64,000 bases of DNA from Streptomyces albus subsp. albus (GTDB taxonomy: Bacteria > Actinomycetota > Actinomycetes > Streptomycetales > Streptomycetaceae): positions 33,985-97,984 of the forward strand of contig NZ_JOID01000023.1 of assembly GCF_000719865.1 (NCBI RefSeq), written 5' to 3'. Positions 8,373 through 16,572 of the stretch are shown one piece after another. The position numbers and the translations under genes are program-made. The notes beneath the pieces were generated by a model, which saw nothing but the letters and a program-made list of their open reading frames with translations, did not search any database and was not told the DNA's origin. How positions within the stretch are numbered: position 1 is the first letter of the stretch; each line of letters begins with the position of its first letter.

Positions 8373-9701
8373 TCACACGGGGGTGCGCACCGCCAGGACG
8401 GCCATGTCGTCGTGCCCGTCGCCGGGGTGCTCGTCGGCCAGGGTCCGGCAGAGCTCGTCCAGCGGCGCGGCGGCGTGGGCGGCGGCGAGCCGGGCGAGGG
8501 CGTCGAGGCCCTGGTCGATGGGGTGGTCGCGGTGCTCGACCAGTCCGTCGGTGAAGAGGATCACCGTGGCGCCGGGCGGGAGTGGGTACGCGTGGTCGGG
8601 ACGCGGCAGCAGGGCGTCCACCCCGAGCGGCAGGCCCGGCTCGCCGGGCAGGAGGTGGGGCGTCCCGTCCCCGTCCAGGACCAGCGGCGGGGGGTGGCCC
8701 GCCGTGGACCAGTGCAGCGTCCAGGGCCCCGTCCCGCCGGGTGCCGGTTCGATCCGGGCCAGGCAGGCGGTGGTCACGGGGTTCTCCGTGATGGCGTGCA
8801 GGGTGTGGTCGAGCTGGGTGAGGACCCGGCTCGGCGGGGTCCAGCGGTCGTACAGCAGGGCGCGGAGCATGTTGCGGGTCTGCGCCATGGCGGCCGCGGC
8901 GATGAGGTCGTGGCCGACGACGTCACCGATGACCATGGCGCAGGAGCCGTCCGGCAGCAGCAGCGCGTCGTACCAGTCGCCGCCGACCTGCCCCGGGTCC
9001 AGGGCCTGCTCGGTGGAGGTCCGGTAGACCGCGGCGCCCGTGAACGGGGTCAGATCGGGGAGCCGGGGGAGGAGCAGGCGCTGGAACCGCTCGGCGGTGC
9101 CGCGGGTCCGCTCGAAGAGGCGGGCGTTCTCGATGGCGACACCGGCCGCTCCGGCCAGGGCGACGACCACCGCCTCGTCGTGGTCGTCGAAGGACCGGCC
9201 GTCGCGCCGGTCGCAGAGGTAGAGGTTGCCGTAGATCTGGCCCCGGACGCTGATGGCCACCCCGAGCAGGGTGCGCATCGGCGGATGCCCGGCGGGGAAG
9301 CCGACGGACTCCGGATGGCCCGGGATGTCCTCCACCCGCAGCGGCTCGGGGTGGTGGATGAGATGCCCCAGCAACCCGCGGCCGTGCGGGAGTTCGACCC
9401 CTTCCAGGGCGCGGTACTCCGCCTCGTCCAGGCCGAGCGTGATGAACTCCGACAGGCCCTCGGCCTTCTCGTCCAGCACGCCCAGAGCGCCGTAGCGCGC
9501 GCCGACGAGCTCCATGGCGGTGGTGACGATCCGCCGCAGGACGACGGGGAGGTCCAGCTCGCGGCTGACGTCGAGGACCGCGTCCAGGAGACCCCGGAGG
9601 CGGTTCTGCGCCTCGGCGAGCTGCCGGAGCTGCTCGGTGATCCGGTGGATGTCCTCCGGCTGCTGGGGGAGCCCGGGGGCGGGCTGGTTCACGTGGTCCA
9701 T
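8373..9701 (-). CDS. GAF-domain PP2C (SpoIIE-type) phosphatase
   Basis: 442-residue cytoplasmic protein. A short helical N-terminus is followed by a GAF domain (about residues 30-200) and a PPM/SpoIIE phosphatase domain (about 210-440). The metal-binding acidic motifs are intact: GGDWYD, GDVVGHD, AGHPPP, LFTDGLVE and the final DDMAVLAV. Proteins of this design dephosphorylate anti-sigma-factor antagonists and so tune stress sigma factors. GAF domains in dormancy systems can bind haem or nucleotides, but no ligand residue can be assigned here. The ATG at 9701 is the only good start at the edge of the domain. No anti-sigma factor or antagonist is encoded nearby, so its partner is elsewhere. Confidence 0.93.
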   Translation of the reverse strand: MDHVNQPAPGLPQQPEDIHRITEQLRQLAEAQNRLRGLLDAVLDVSRELDLPVVLRRIVTTAMELVGARYGALGVLDEKAEGLSEFITLGLDEAEYRALEGVELPHGRGLLGHLIHHPEPLRVEDIPGHPESVGFPAGHPPMRTLLGVAISVRGQIYGNLYLCDRRDGRSFDDHDEAVVVALAGAAGVAIENARLFERTRGTAERFQRLLLPRLPDLTPFTGAAVYRTSTEQALDPGQVGGDWYDALLLPDGSCAMVIGDVVGHDLIAAAAMAQTRNMLRALLYDRWTPPSRVLTQLDHTLHAITENPVTTACLARIEPAPGGTGPWTLHWSTAGHPPPLVLDGDGTPHLLPGEPGLPLGVDALLPRPDHAYPLPPGATVILFTDGLVEHRDHPIDQGLDALARLAAAHAAAPLDELCRTLADEHPGDGHDDMAVLAVRTPV

Positions 9702-9982
9702 GGGTCCGGTGCTCCCGGTCGCGCGTCGGCTGCCGTCGCTCCCGCACGCGGCCCCGAACGGGCCCGCGGCGGACTCGACGGGGTCATTGGATCACGAGTA
9801 TGCCCATGTCACGCGAGGCGTCCGCACGGGGCCCGCCCGCCGGCCGCCCGTACACCCTCGCCCGACCGGGCCGCGTCTGTCCGGGCTCGCGCGGTCCGGA
9901 CCTCGTCTGTCCTGGCTCCCGAGGTCCGGGATCCCGTCTGTCCGCGCCCGTCCGCGCCCGTCCCGTCCGGCCCGCCTCGGTG
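9702..9982. other. 281-bp spacer with short repeats
   Basis: Between 9870 and 9975 the word CGTCTGTCC recurs three times, separated by CTGGCTC and GTCCGG words, downstream of the HTH-PPOX gene. The side next to 9701 contains GGCCCCGAACGGGCCC at 9752-9767, a near-palindrome resembling but not matching the operator boxes at 11607, 13199 and 13689. Confidence 0.45.
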
Positions 9983-10657
9983 TCAGTCCGTCTCGATGCG
10001 GCGGCCGGACAGCCGCTCGGGTTCGATGAGCACCCAGAAATCCCGCACACCGCCCGCCCAGGGCTCCGAATGGGTGAGTTCCACCAGGCGGCCGACGAGG
10101 TCCGGGTCCGTGACGTGCTGGGCCCGTCCGACGAGGAGCACGCTCCAGCCGCGGCTCATGGCCTCGTCGACGGCGTCGACCTCGAAGGCGACGCGGTGGC
10201 CCGCCGCCCGCGCGGGCACGCTCCCGGGCGTCGTGCGGTAGCCGAGCCGGCCGTGGTCGACCACGTAGTTGATCGGGATGATGGCGGGGTCGTCGGCCAG
10301 GAACAGCCCGACGCGCCCCACGCCGCGCGAGGAGAGCAGGGTCCAGCACTCCTCGGCGCCGAGAGGCTCCAGGTGGGGGTGCGCCGCGGCCCTGCCCCGG
10401 CCGGGCGGTCTCTCCGCGCCGACACCGCGCAGCGCGTCGGCGGACGTCCCGAGCGCGCCGGCCAGTCTGACGAGGCCGGGTGCGCTGGGATCGGCGGAGT
10501 GCTCCTCCAGATACGCCAGATAACCCGGCGCCATACCGGCCCGGGCCGCGGCCTCCTCGCGGCTGAGCCCGAGCCGCTCGCGCTGGAGGGTGATGCGGCG
10601 CCCGATGTCACCGGGCTCCGGGGTCCGGTGGGCCTTAGCGTTCTCCGACACGGCCAC
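9983..10657 (-). CDS. HTH (XRE) - PPOX fusion protein
   Basis: Two-domain protein of 224 residues. The N-terminal part (about residues 12-75) is an XRE/Cro-type helix-turn-helix (QRERLGLSREEAAARAGM, then YLAYLEEHSADPS). The C-terminal part (about 90-215) is a pyridoxamine-5'-phosphate-oxidase-like split-barrel of the flavin/F420-binding kind (RGVGRVGLF, IPINYVVD, VAFEVDAVDE, GWSVLLVGRA). It may couple DNA binding to a flavin, F420 or haem signal. GTG at 10657 is chosen because GGAAGGAAG lies just upstream; GTG at 10672 would overlap that site. A paralogue is at 33666-34331 and a broken fragment lies immediately upstream. Confidence 0.88.
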   Translation of the reverse strand: MAVSENAKAHRTPEPGDIGRRITLQRERLGLSREEAAARAGMAPGYLAYLEEHSADPSAPGLVRLAGALGTSADALRGVGAERPPGRGRAAAHPHLEPLGAEECWTLLSSRGVGRVGLFLADDPAIIPINYVVDHGRLGYRTTPGSVPARAAGHRVAFEVDAVDEAMSRGWSVLLVGRAQHVTDPDLVGRLVELTHSEPWAGGVRDFWVLIEPERLSGRRIETD

Positions 10658-10739
10658 GCTTCCTTCCTTCACGGCTCGGGGTCCCCGTCGCCAGGTCCCG
10701 CGTCACCAGGTTGGCCCGGTACGCCGCCGCTCGCCTGTC

Positions 10740-10875
10740 CGGGACGGCCGCCCGGCGCGGGCGCCGTGTGTCCGGGGACCGCCGCCCGTCGTGGTCGACC
10801 GGGACGATGACGGGTCGCACGGCCGGGAACGGCCCGGCGCGCCCCACGCCGCGACCGGTCCGGACGCGGCGTGCC
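10740..10875 (-). pseudogene. Decayed fragment of a PPOX-domain gene
   Basis: Read on the minus strand, this stretch encodes RGVGRAGPFPAVRPVIVPV followed by DHDGRRSPDTR. It aligns with RGVGRVGLF...IIPINYVVDHGRLGYRTT of the intact neighbour. At DNA level CGCGCCCCACGCCGCG is shared with the intact gene near 10313-10328. The fragment lacks the HTH, the rest of the barrel and any start signal. It looks like a tandem duplicate that has lost most of its sequence. Confidence 0.6.
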
Positions 10876-11115
10876 GCTCCGTGCGGCACGCGGTGGGCCA
10901 GGCCCGCTGTGGGTCCGGCCTGCTCTGGGTCCGGCCCGCGGTGAGTTCTGCCCCGCTCTGGGCCCGGTCCGCGGTGGGTCCGGGCCGCCGCGCGGGGGCC
11001 GCGTCCGCCGGCCGTGGTGCCGGCCGGCGGACGCGGCCGAGGGAGCCGGGTCCGCCCGGTGCCCCGGGGGCGTGTGCGGCGGTGGCGCCGCCGGGCACCG
11101 GGCGGACCCGCGGGG
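10876..11115. repeat. Spacer with CTGGGTCCGGCC-type repeats
   Basis: Five to six imperfect copies of a 15-20 bp word (CTGTGGGTCCGGCC, CTCTGGGTCCGGCC, GTGGGTCCGGGCC) fill 10900-11000. The rest is GC-rich sequence with no gene. Confidence 0.55.
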
Positions 11116-11541
11116 TCAGGCCGTCCGGCCCTCGGCGGGTGCCGCCGCGGCGCGCGGGCCGTCCCCCTCCGCTCCGCCGCGCCACGGCGGCGGAGCGGCC
11201 GAACGGCGCGCGGTCTGCCGGCTGTCGAGGGCCCGCTCCACCTGGCGGCGCAGCCGGTCCTGCAGGCGGTCGGTGGCCTCCTGGCTGGTGGCCTCCCGGG
11301 CGTGGGCGACCACGAGGTCCGGGCCGATCCGCAGTTCGGCCGCCGCGGTCCAGGGGTGCTCGGCGTGGTGGGCGTTCGCCCTGGCGATCCGCACCCCGCC
11401 GGTCACGGGAGGCAGCCCCTGCCGGTCCAGCACCGCGCCGATCTTCGCCCGGAGGTACTCCAGCACCCCCTCGTCGACCTTGCCCTCGGCCCGCACCCGC
11501 ACGGCCTCGGTGCCGCGGACTCCGGTTTCCCTGGCTGTCAT
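11116..11541 (-). CDS. HPF/S30AE-type ribosome hibernation factor
   Basis: 141-residue protein whose first about 100 residues fit the S30AE (HPF/RaiA) fold: an N-terminal strand and helix (VRVRAEGKVDEGVLEYLRAKI), then AAELRIGPDLVVAHAREA and the closing helix DRLQDRLRRQVERAL. Members bind the 30S subunit and silence or dimerise ribosomes in stationary phase or hypoxia. The tail after residue about 110 is Ala/Pro/Gly-rich, and no long-HPF C-terminal dimerisation domain is present, so this is a short form. The ATG at 11541 has GAGGGAG 8 bases upstream. A candidate stress-regulator box (11607-11620) lies 66 bp upstream. Similarity is by pattern, so the family call is good but not certain. Confidence 0.75.
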   Translation of the reverse strand: MTARETGVRGTEAVRVRAEGKVDEGVLEYLRAKIGAVLDRQGLPPVTGGVRIARANAHHAEHPWTAAAELRIGPDLVVAHAREATSQEATDRLQDRLRRQVERALDSRQTARRSAAPPPWRGGAEGDGPRAAAAPAEGRTA

Positions 11542-11606
11542 TCGGACCACTCCCTCGTCGCTCTTCCTGACGACTTCAGTCTTCAGCCGGGGCCGCACCG
11601 GACCCA

Positions 11607-11620
11607 GGGCCCATCGGCCC
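11607..11620. promoter_or_regulatory. Candidate DosR/OsdR-type operator upstream of hpf
   Basis: GGGCCCATCGGCCC is an imperfect palindrome of the form GGGCC-N-AT-N-GGCCC, 66 bp upstream of the hpf start. Near-identical sites are at 13199 and 13689, also upstream of stress genes. Assignment to a DosR-like regulator is inference from the gene set. Confidence 0.55.
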
Positions 11621-11621
11621 C

Positions 11622-12040
11622 GCCCGGAGGGCCGTGAGACCTGCCGCTGATCACGTTCGTCCCGGTCCCGCGGGGCCGTACGGGCCGCCTTCCGGCCGGC
11701 ACGGGAACGGGGACCGGAGCGGGTGTGGACGCGCTCGGCCGACGACCCGCCGGCTGTGCTCCGGCACGGGCGGGCGGCCGTGCCGGGCCGGAACCGCCGG
11801 AACGTGCCAGGCCGGACCGTGCCCGTGCCCTTGCCGGACTGTGCCGCGCCCTTCCGGTCCGAGCCGTGCCGGGCCGGTTCCTGCCTGGCTGTGCTGAGCC
11901 CGGGCCGTGCTGGCCGTTCCGGCTGGACTTGCCGGGCCGTGCTGTGCCGGACCGCGTCGGGCTGTGCCGTGCCGGCCGGACTGGACGGGCGGTGCTGTGC
12001 CGGACCGCGCCGGGCGGCGGCCGGCCGTGCCGGGCCCGCC
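11622..12040. repeat. Gene-free spacer with GTGCCGGGCC-type repeats
   Basis: Imperfect copies of GTGCCGGGCCGG and of a 20-bp word beginning GTGCTGTGCCGGACCGCG (11939 and 11991) run from about 11760 to 12035. No gene on either strand has a start signal or family motif. Confidence 0.6.
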
Positions 12041-12118
12041 GGGGCGGCACCGATGGGGTGGTGCCGCCCCCGGAACTGTCCGGTGCCGCCCCGGAACGTC
12101 CGGTGCCGCCCCGCAACC
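12041..12118 (-). terminator. Stem-loop and 3 x 20-bp repeat after usp
   Basis: Perfect 11-bp stem GGGGCGGCACC / GGTGCCGCCCC (12041-12051 and 12060-12070, 8-base loop), just downstream of the minus-strand usp, is a likely terminator. The distal arm begins the first of three head-to-tail copies of GGTGCCGCCCCGGAAC-type 20-mers reaching 12118. Confidence 0.6.
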
Positions 12119-12119
12119 G

Positions 12120-12986
12120 TCACTCCTCGCGGACGACCGCCACGGGGCAGCCGGCGTGCTGGGTGGCGGCCTGGCTGACCGAGCCGAGCAGCAGCCCGGC
12201 GAAGCCGCCGCGGCCCCGCGCGCCGACGACCAGCAGCCGGGCCTCCTCACTCGCCTCCACCAGGGCCTCCCGGGCACGCCCCCGCACCAGCCGGTGCTCG
12301 ACCGGCACGTCGGGGTACCGATCGCGCCAGCCGGCCAGCGACTCGGCCAGCAGCCGCTCCTCGTCGGCCTTGAGCATGCCGGGCTCGTAGGCGTACGGGG
12401 CCGACTTGTCCTCGGGCGGCGGCACCGGCACGCTCCACTCCGACCAGGCGTGCAGGGCGACCACCCCCGTCTCCTGGGCCGCCGCCGCCTCGAAGGCGAA
12501 GCCGATCGCCGCCTCGCCCGCCGGGGAGCCGTCGACGCCGACGAGCACCGGTCCGGTGCCGTCCGTCCGGCCGCGGACCACCAGCACCGGGCAGTGGCCG
12601 TGCGCCGCCAGCTGCCCCGCTACCGAGCCGATCAGCAGCCGGGCGAAACCGCCCAGGCCCCGGCTGCCGACCACCACCAGGGCGGCCTCGCGGGACCGCT
12701 CCTCCAGGACGGTGAGCGCCTCGCCGGTGACGACCTCGCCCGAGATCTCCGCGTCCGGGGCGGTCGCCCGGGCCCGTTCCTCGGCCTCGGCCACGATCCG
12801 GTTCGCCTCGTACCGCAGGTCGCCCTCGACCGCCCCCAGCGGCATGTGCGTCGAGGGCCAGACGAAGGCGTGCACCACCCGCAGCGGGCGGTTGCGGTAC
12901 CCCGCCTCGCGGGCCGCGACCTCGACAGCCTCCAGACCGGACGGTGATCCGTCCACGCCCACCACCACAGGACCGTTCCTCGCCAT
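12120..12986 (-). CDS. Universal stress protein, tandem UspA domains
   Basis: 288-residue protein with two UspA domains. Unlike the three plus-strand usp genes, both nucleotide loops are intact: GSRGLGGFAR with LLIGSVA in the first domain and GARGRGGFAG with LLLGSVS in the second, so it may bind two ATP. The domains begin VVVGVDGS and VLVGVDGS. ATG 12986 is preceded by GGAGAGG at 9 bases; GTG 12989 is an equally usable start one codon earlier. It is divergent from the P-type ATPase at 13760 across a 770-bp spacer with candidate operator boxes. Confidence 0.93.
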   Translation of the reverse strand: MARNGPVVVGVDGSPSGLEAVEVAAREAGYRNRPLRVVHAFVWPSTHMPLGAVEGDLRYEANRIVAEAEERARATAPDAEISGEVVTGEALTVLEERSREAALVVVGSRGLGGFARLLIGSVAGQLAAHGHCPVLVVRGRTDGTGPVLVGVDGSPAGEAAIGFAFEAAAAQETGVVALHAWSEWSVPVPPPEDKSAPYAYEPGMLKADEERLLAESLAGWRDRYPDVPVEHRLVRGRAREALVEASEEARLLVVGARGRGGFAGLLLGSVSQAATQHAGCPVAVVREE

Positions 12987-13198
12987 CACCGGTCACCTCT
13001 CCACTCGCATCGTCCCCGGGCCGGTTACGGAAACCGGGGGACCTCCGCCGGGCCGGACGGCCGTGCCGCTCCGGCGGGCCGGAGGCGGCGCGACGCGGGC
13101 CGGACGCCGTGCCCTCGTCACCGGGCAGGTGTCCCGGTCTCCTCCCAGCACACCACCGCCGGTGCCCGGACAGCAGGGCCCGGCGGGCCACTTGGCGG

Positions 13199-13212
13199 GG
13201 CCCACCGGCCCT
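13199..13212. promoter_or_regulatory. Candidate stress operator, usp side
   Basis: GGGCCCACCGGCCC, identical to the site at 13689-13702 and one base different from the site at 11607. It is 213 bp upstream of the minus-strand usp start. A related sequence GGGCCCGGCGGGCC lies about 20 bp away, as expected if dimers bind side by side. Confidence 0.5.
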
Positions 13213-13688
13213 GACGTGTGGCGGACGGACCCGCGGTCCCGCGGTCCCGCGGTCCCGCGCCGACGGGGCCGCCGGCCCGGCTCCGCGCCGGGAACGCACG
13301 GCAGCGGGGAGCCGGGCCGACGGCCCCCGGACGGCCGTTGCGGACGCACGGCCGGGCGGCGCCGGACGTACAGCCGGGCACCGTACGGCAGTTGTCTCGT
13401 AACGACACATCACATGGCGAGGCGTCCGGTACCGGGGCATCACGTGACACGACGTCCGCCGCCGCCCCACACCGCCGCCGCTCCGGCCCCCGCGGACCGG
13501 CCGCTCGGTGGTCCGCGGGGGGATCGAGGCGGGTCCGTACGGACCCGTGAGCCGGAGCCCGCCCGGCCCCGCGCCTGCCCGCGCCTGCCCGCGCCGTGCG
13601 GGGCCACTCTCCACGATGCGGCCCCGCCTCCCCGGCGGCAACCGCGCGGGTGAACCGGGCAGCGGGCCCGACGGCCGGTGCCGCGCAA

Positions 13689-13702
13689 GGGCCCACCGGC
13701 CC
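13689..13702. promoter_or_regulatory. Candidate stress operator, ATPase side
   Basis: GGGCCCACCGGCCC, 57 bp upstream of the P-type ATPase start, a distance typical of an activator site. Identical over 14 bases to the copy 490 bp away in the same divergent spacer. Confidence 0.55.
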
Positions 13703-13715
13703 CGCCCGTACCCCG

Positions 13716-13736
13716 CGGGCCCTGTTGCAGGGCCCG
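13716..13736. promoter_or_regulatory. Perfect 9-bp inverted repeat before ATPase gene
   Basis: Arms CGGGCCCTG and CAGGGCCCG flank TTG, ending 23 bp before the ATPase ATG. It could be a second operator for the same regulator or a 5'-leader hairpin. Confidence 0.5.
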
Positions 13737-13759
13737 GGCGTTGCGGGAAGGCTGCGAGC

Positions 13760-16498
13760 ATGGTGAGGGATGAGGAGGCTCCGGTGGCGGCACCGCCCGC
13801 GGCCGGTCTGTCCGCGGGGGAGGCCGCCGCGCGGCTGGAGCGGTACGGTCCGAACATCGTCAGCGCGGCCCGCCCCACGCCGCTGTGGCACCGGATCGCC
13901 GCGCAGTTGCGCGATCCGCTGATCCTGGTCCTGCTGGTGGCCATCGCGCTGACCGTCGCGACCGGCGACTACCTCGACACTGCGATCATCTCCTTCGTCG
14001 TCGTGGTCAACTCGGCCGTGGGCGTGGTCCAGGAGGTCCGCGCGGAGCGGGCCGTCATGGCGCTGCGCGCGCTGAGCGCGCCCGGCGCCCGGGTGGTGCG
14101 GGGCGGCGAGGAGCGCCATGTGCCGTCCTCGGAGGTGGTGCCGGGGGATCTGGTGCTGCTCGGCGAGGGCGACATCGTGCCCGCCGACGGGGAGCTGCTG
14201 GAGGAGGCCGCGCTGCTCGTCGACGAGTCCTCGCTGACGGGCGAGGCGGAGCCGGTGGGCAAGCCGCTGCCCGCGGACGGGGAGCCGCGGCCCGTCGTGT
14301 CGGCGGGCACCGTCGTCGTCCGGGGCCGGGCCCGCTTCGTCGTCACCGCGACCGGCGCGGACAGCGCCACCGGCCGGATCGCGGCGCTGATGACGACGAG
14401 GCCCTCGGCGACGCCGCTGCAGCGACGGCTCGCCGCGTTCGGCCGGGTCCTGGCCGCCGTCGCCGTGGCGCTCTGCCTCGTGGTGCTGGTCATCGGGCTG
14501 CTGCGGGGGCAGGACGCGGAGCTGATGGCGGTCACGGCGATCAGCCTGGTGGTCGCCGCCGTGCCCGAGTCGCTGCCGGCCGTGGTCACGCTCGGGCTGG
14601 CGCTGGGCGCCCGGCGCATGGCGGAGCGCAACGCGATCGTGCGGCGGCTGCCGGCCGTGGAGACCCTGGGCTCGGTCACCGTCATCGCCACCGACAAGAC
14701 CGGCACCCTGACCGAGGGCCGGATGTCGGCCCAGCGGCTGTGGACCCGGCACGGCACGGCCGCGGTCTCGGGCACCGGCTACGCCCCCGAGGGGCGGGTG
14801 GAGCGCGCGGACACCGAACTGCGGCCGGACACGGCACCGGACGTCACGGAGCTGCTCACCGCCGCCGTGCTCTGCAACGACGCCGCGCTCCAGGCCCCCG
14901 ACGAGCAGGACGGCCGGGGCGCGGAGGGCCGGGGCGACGAGGCCCGTTCGAGCGCCCAGGGGGACGAGGCCGACTGGCACGCCCTGGGCGACCCGACGGA
15001 GGCCGCCCTGCTCACCGCCGGGGCCCGGCTGGGCCTCGACCGGGAGGCGCTGGCCCGGCAGTGGCCCCGGACGGAGGAGATCCCGTTCACCAGCGACCGG
15101 GCGCGGATGACCACCGTCCACCGCCGCCCCGGCGGCGGGCTGCGCGTCATCTGCAAGGGCGCGCCCGAGGTGGTGCTCGTCCCTGAGGTGCTGGCCGACG
15201 GCGCCGGGGCGCTCGCCGAGGCCGCGGAGGCCGCCGGGGAGCTGGCCGCGGAGGGCTACCGGGTGCTGGCCGTCGCCGTAGCGGACCGTGCGGAACCGCC
15301 GGAGGACGGCGAGGACTGGGAGTCCGGGCTGAATCTGCTGGGGCTCATCGGCATCCTCGACCCGCCGCGGGAGGCGGCGGCCGTGACCGTGGCGGCCTGC
15401 CGCCGGGCCGGGATCATCCCGGTCCTCATCACCGGCGACCACCCGCTGACGGCCGGGGTGGTGGCGCGGCGCCTCGGCATCGTGGAGGCCGGGGAGGAGG
15501 CGGAGGAGGTGACCACCGGAGACCGCATCCGCGACGGCTCCGCCGGCGACCTCACCAAGCCGCGGGTCTTCGCCCGCACCAGCCCCGAGCAGAAGCTCGA
15601 CATCGTGCAGGCCTGGCGCGGTGCCGGGCACGTCGTCGCCATGACGGGCGACGGCGTCAACGACGGGCCGGCGCTGCACCGCGCCGACATCGGTGTCGCC
15701 ATGGGCCGCCGCGGTACCGAGGTGGCCCGGCAGGCCGCGGACCTGGTGCTGGCCGACGACGATCTCGGTACCGTGGTCGCCGCCGTCGAGGAGGGCCGCC
15801 GCGTCTACGCCAACGTGCGGCGGTTCCTGCTGTACGGGCTGGCCGGCGGCACGGCGGAGATCCTGGTGATGCTGACCGGCCCGCTCCTCGGCATGCCGCT
15901 GCCGCTGCTGCCCGCCCAGATCCTCTGGATCAACCTGCTGACCCACGGCCTTCCGGGCGTGGCCCTCGGCGCCGAGCCGGTGGCCCCCGACACCATGCGG
16001 CAGCCGCCGAGGCCGCCGGAGGAGAGCGTGCTCGGCGCGGGACTGTGGCCGCGCATCCTCGCCATGGGCCTGGTGATCACCGCGGCCTCGCTGGGAGCCG
16101 GCGTCTGGGCCCACGAGACCGGACGGCCGTGGCAGACCATGATCTTCCTGGTGCTGGGCGCCACCCAGCTCGGGGTGGGCCTGGCCTCGCGGGCGCGGCC
16201 GGGCACCTTCACCAACCCGTTCCTGCTCGTCGGGATCGCCGTCGCGCTGGCGCTGCAGATCGCGGGCGTCTATCTGCCGCCGCTGCAGAAGCTGCTCGGC
16301 ACGGAGGCGCTGAGCGCGGGTGACCTGGCCATCGGCTGCGCCCTCTCGGCGGTCGGCTACGCCGCGATGCGCCTGCAGACGCGGCTGTCGGCCGGCGGGG
16401 AGCGGGCGGCCGGCCCGGGGGCCCCGAACGCCCCTTCGGCTTCCGGAACTCCGGGGACGTCCGGGGCCACGGAGAGCCGGGCACGGGCGGGCCGCTGA
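13760..16498 (+). CDS. P2-type cation-transporting ATPase
   Basis: Integral membrane ATPase of 912 residues. It has an N-terminal cation-ATPase domain, actuator loop (SLTGEAEPVGK), fourth membrane helix with VPESLPAVVT, phosphorylation site DKTGTLT (Asp about 311), nucleotide-binding domain, the hinge TGDGVNDGPAL, and C-terminal membrane helices. The PESLP variant of PEGLP marks the P2 (Ca2+/Na+-type) group rather than heavy-metal CPx pumps, but the ion cannot be read from sequence. The nucleotide-binding domain carries an acidic insertion near residues 390-415. ATG 13760 follows GGGAAGG. Candidate DosR-type boxes lie just upstream, matching CtpF of the mycobacterial dormancy regulon. The last 35 residues are a Gly/Ala/Ser tail. 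Confidence 0.93.
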   Translation: MVRDEEAPVAAPPAAGLSAGEAAARLERYGPNIVSAARPTPLWHRIAAQLRDPLILVLLVAIALTVATGDYLDTAIISFVVVVNSAVGVVQEVRAERAVMALRALSAPGARVVRGGEERHVPSSEVVPGDLVLLGEGDIVPADGELLEEAALLVDESSLTGEAEPVGKPLPADGEPRPVVSAGTVVVRGRARFVVTATGADSATGRIAALMTTRPSATPLQRRLAAFGRVLAAVAVALCLVVLVIGLLRGQDAELMAVTAISLVVAAVPESLPAVVTLGLALGARRMAERNAIVRRLPAVETLGSVTVIATDKTGTLTEGRMSAQRLWTRHGTAAVSGTGYAPEGRVERADTELRPDTAPDVTELLTAAVLCNDAALQAPDEQDGRGAEGRGDEARSSAQGDEADWHALGDPTEAALLTAGARLGLDREALARQWPRTEEIPFTSDRARMTTVHRRPGGGLRVICKGAPEVVLVPEVLADGAGALAEAAEAAGELAAEGYRVLAVAVADRAEPPEDGEDWESGLNLLGLIGILDPPREAAAVTVAACRRAGIIPVLITGDHPLTAGVVARRLGIVEAGEEAEEVTTGDRIRDGSAGDLTKPRVFARTSPEQKLDIVQAWRGAGHVVAMTGDGVNDGPALHRADIGVAMGRRGTEVARQAADLVLADDDLGTVVAAVEEGRRVYANVRRFLLYGLAGGTAEILVMLTGPLLGMPLPLLPAQILWINLLTHGLPGVALGAEPVAPDTMRQPPRPPEESVLGAGLWPRILAMGLVITAASLGAGVWAHETGRPWQTMIFLVLGATQLGVGLASRARPGTFTNPFLLVGIAVALALQIAGVYLPPLQKLLGTEALSAGDLAIGCALSAVGYAAMRLQTRLSAGGERAAGPGAPNAPSASGTPGTSGATESRARAGR

Positions 16499-16514
16499 GC
16501 CGGAGGCCCGGCCG

Positions 16515-16540
16515 GGCACGCCGCACGAGAGGCGCGTGCC
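16515..16540. terminator. Weak stem-loop between convergent genes
   Basis: GGCACGC and GCGTGCC form a 7-bp stem with a 12-base loop between the convergent ATPase and CBS genes. It may serve as a bidirectional terminator. Confidence 0.35.
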
Positions 16541-16572
16541 GGGCGGGCGGTGCCCGCGCCGTGCCGGCCCCG

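Larger units (their letters stand above)
12987..13759. other. 773-bp divergent regulatory spacer
   Basis: Lies between a minus-strand usp and a plus-strand P-type ATPase. No gene is supported. It contains two copies of GGGCCCACCGGCCC, a weaker half-match GGGCCCGGCGGGCC at about 13177, and a strong palindrome at 13716-13736, listed separately where clear. Confidence 0.7.

Noticed and set aside
7747..8376. 210-codon N-terminal extension of the nitroreductase (collagen-like Gly/Pro/Arg protein)
   Set aside because: Coded by decayed tandem repeats, no ribosome-binding site at its start, whereas ATG 7746 has a perfect one at the family N-terminus.
9752..9767. GGCCCCGAACGGGCCC as a DosR-type box before the PP2C gene
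   Set aside because: Four mismatches to the shared box in the best register; left as a weak resemblance only.
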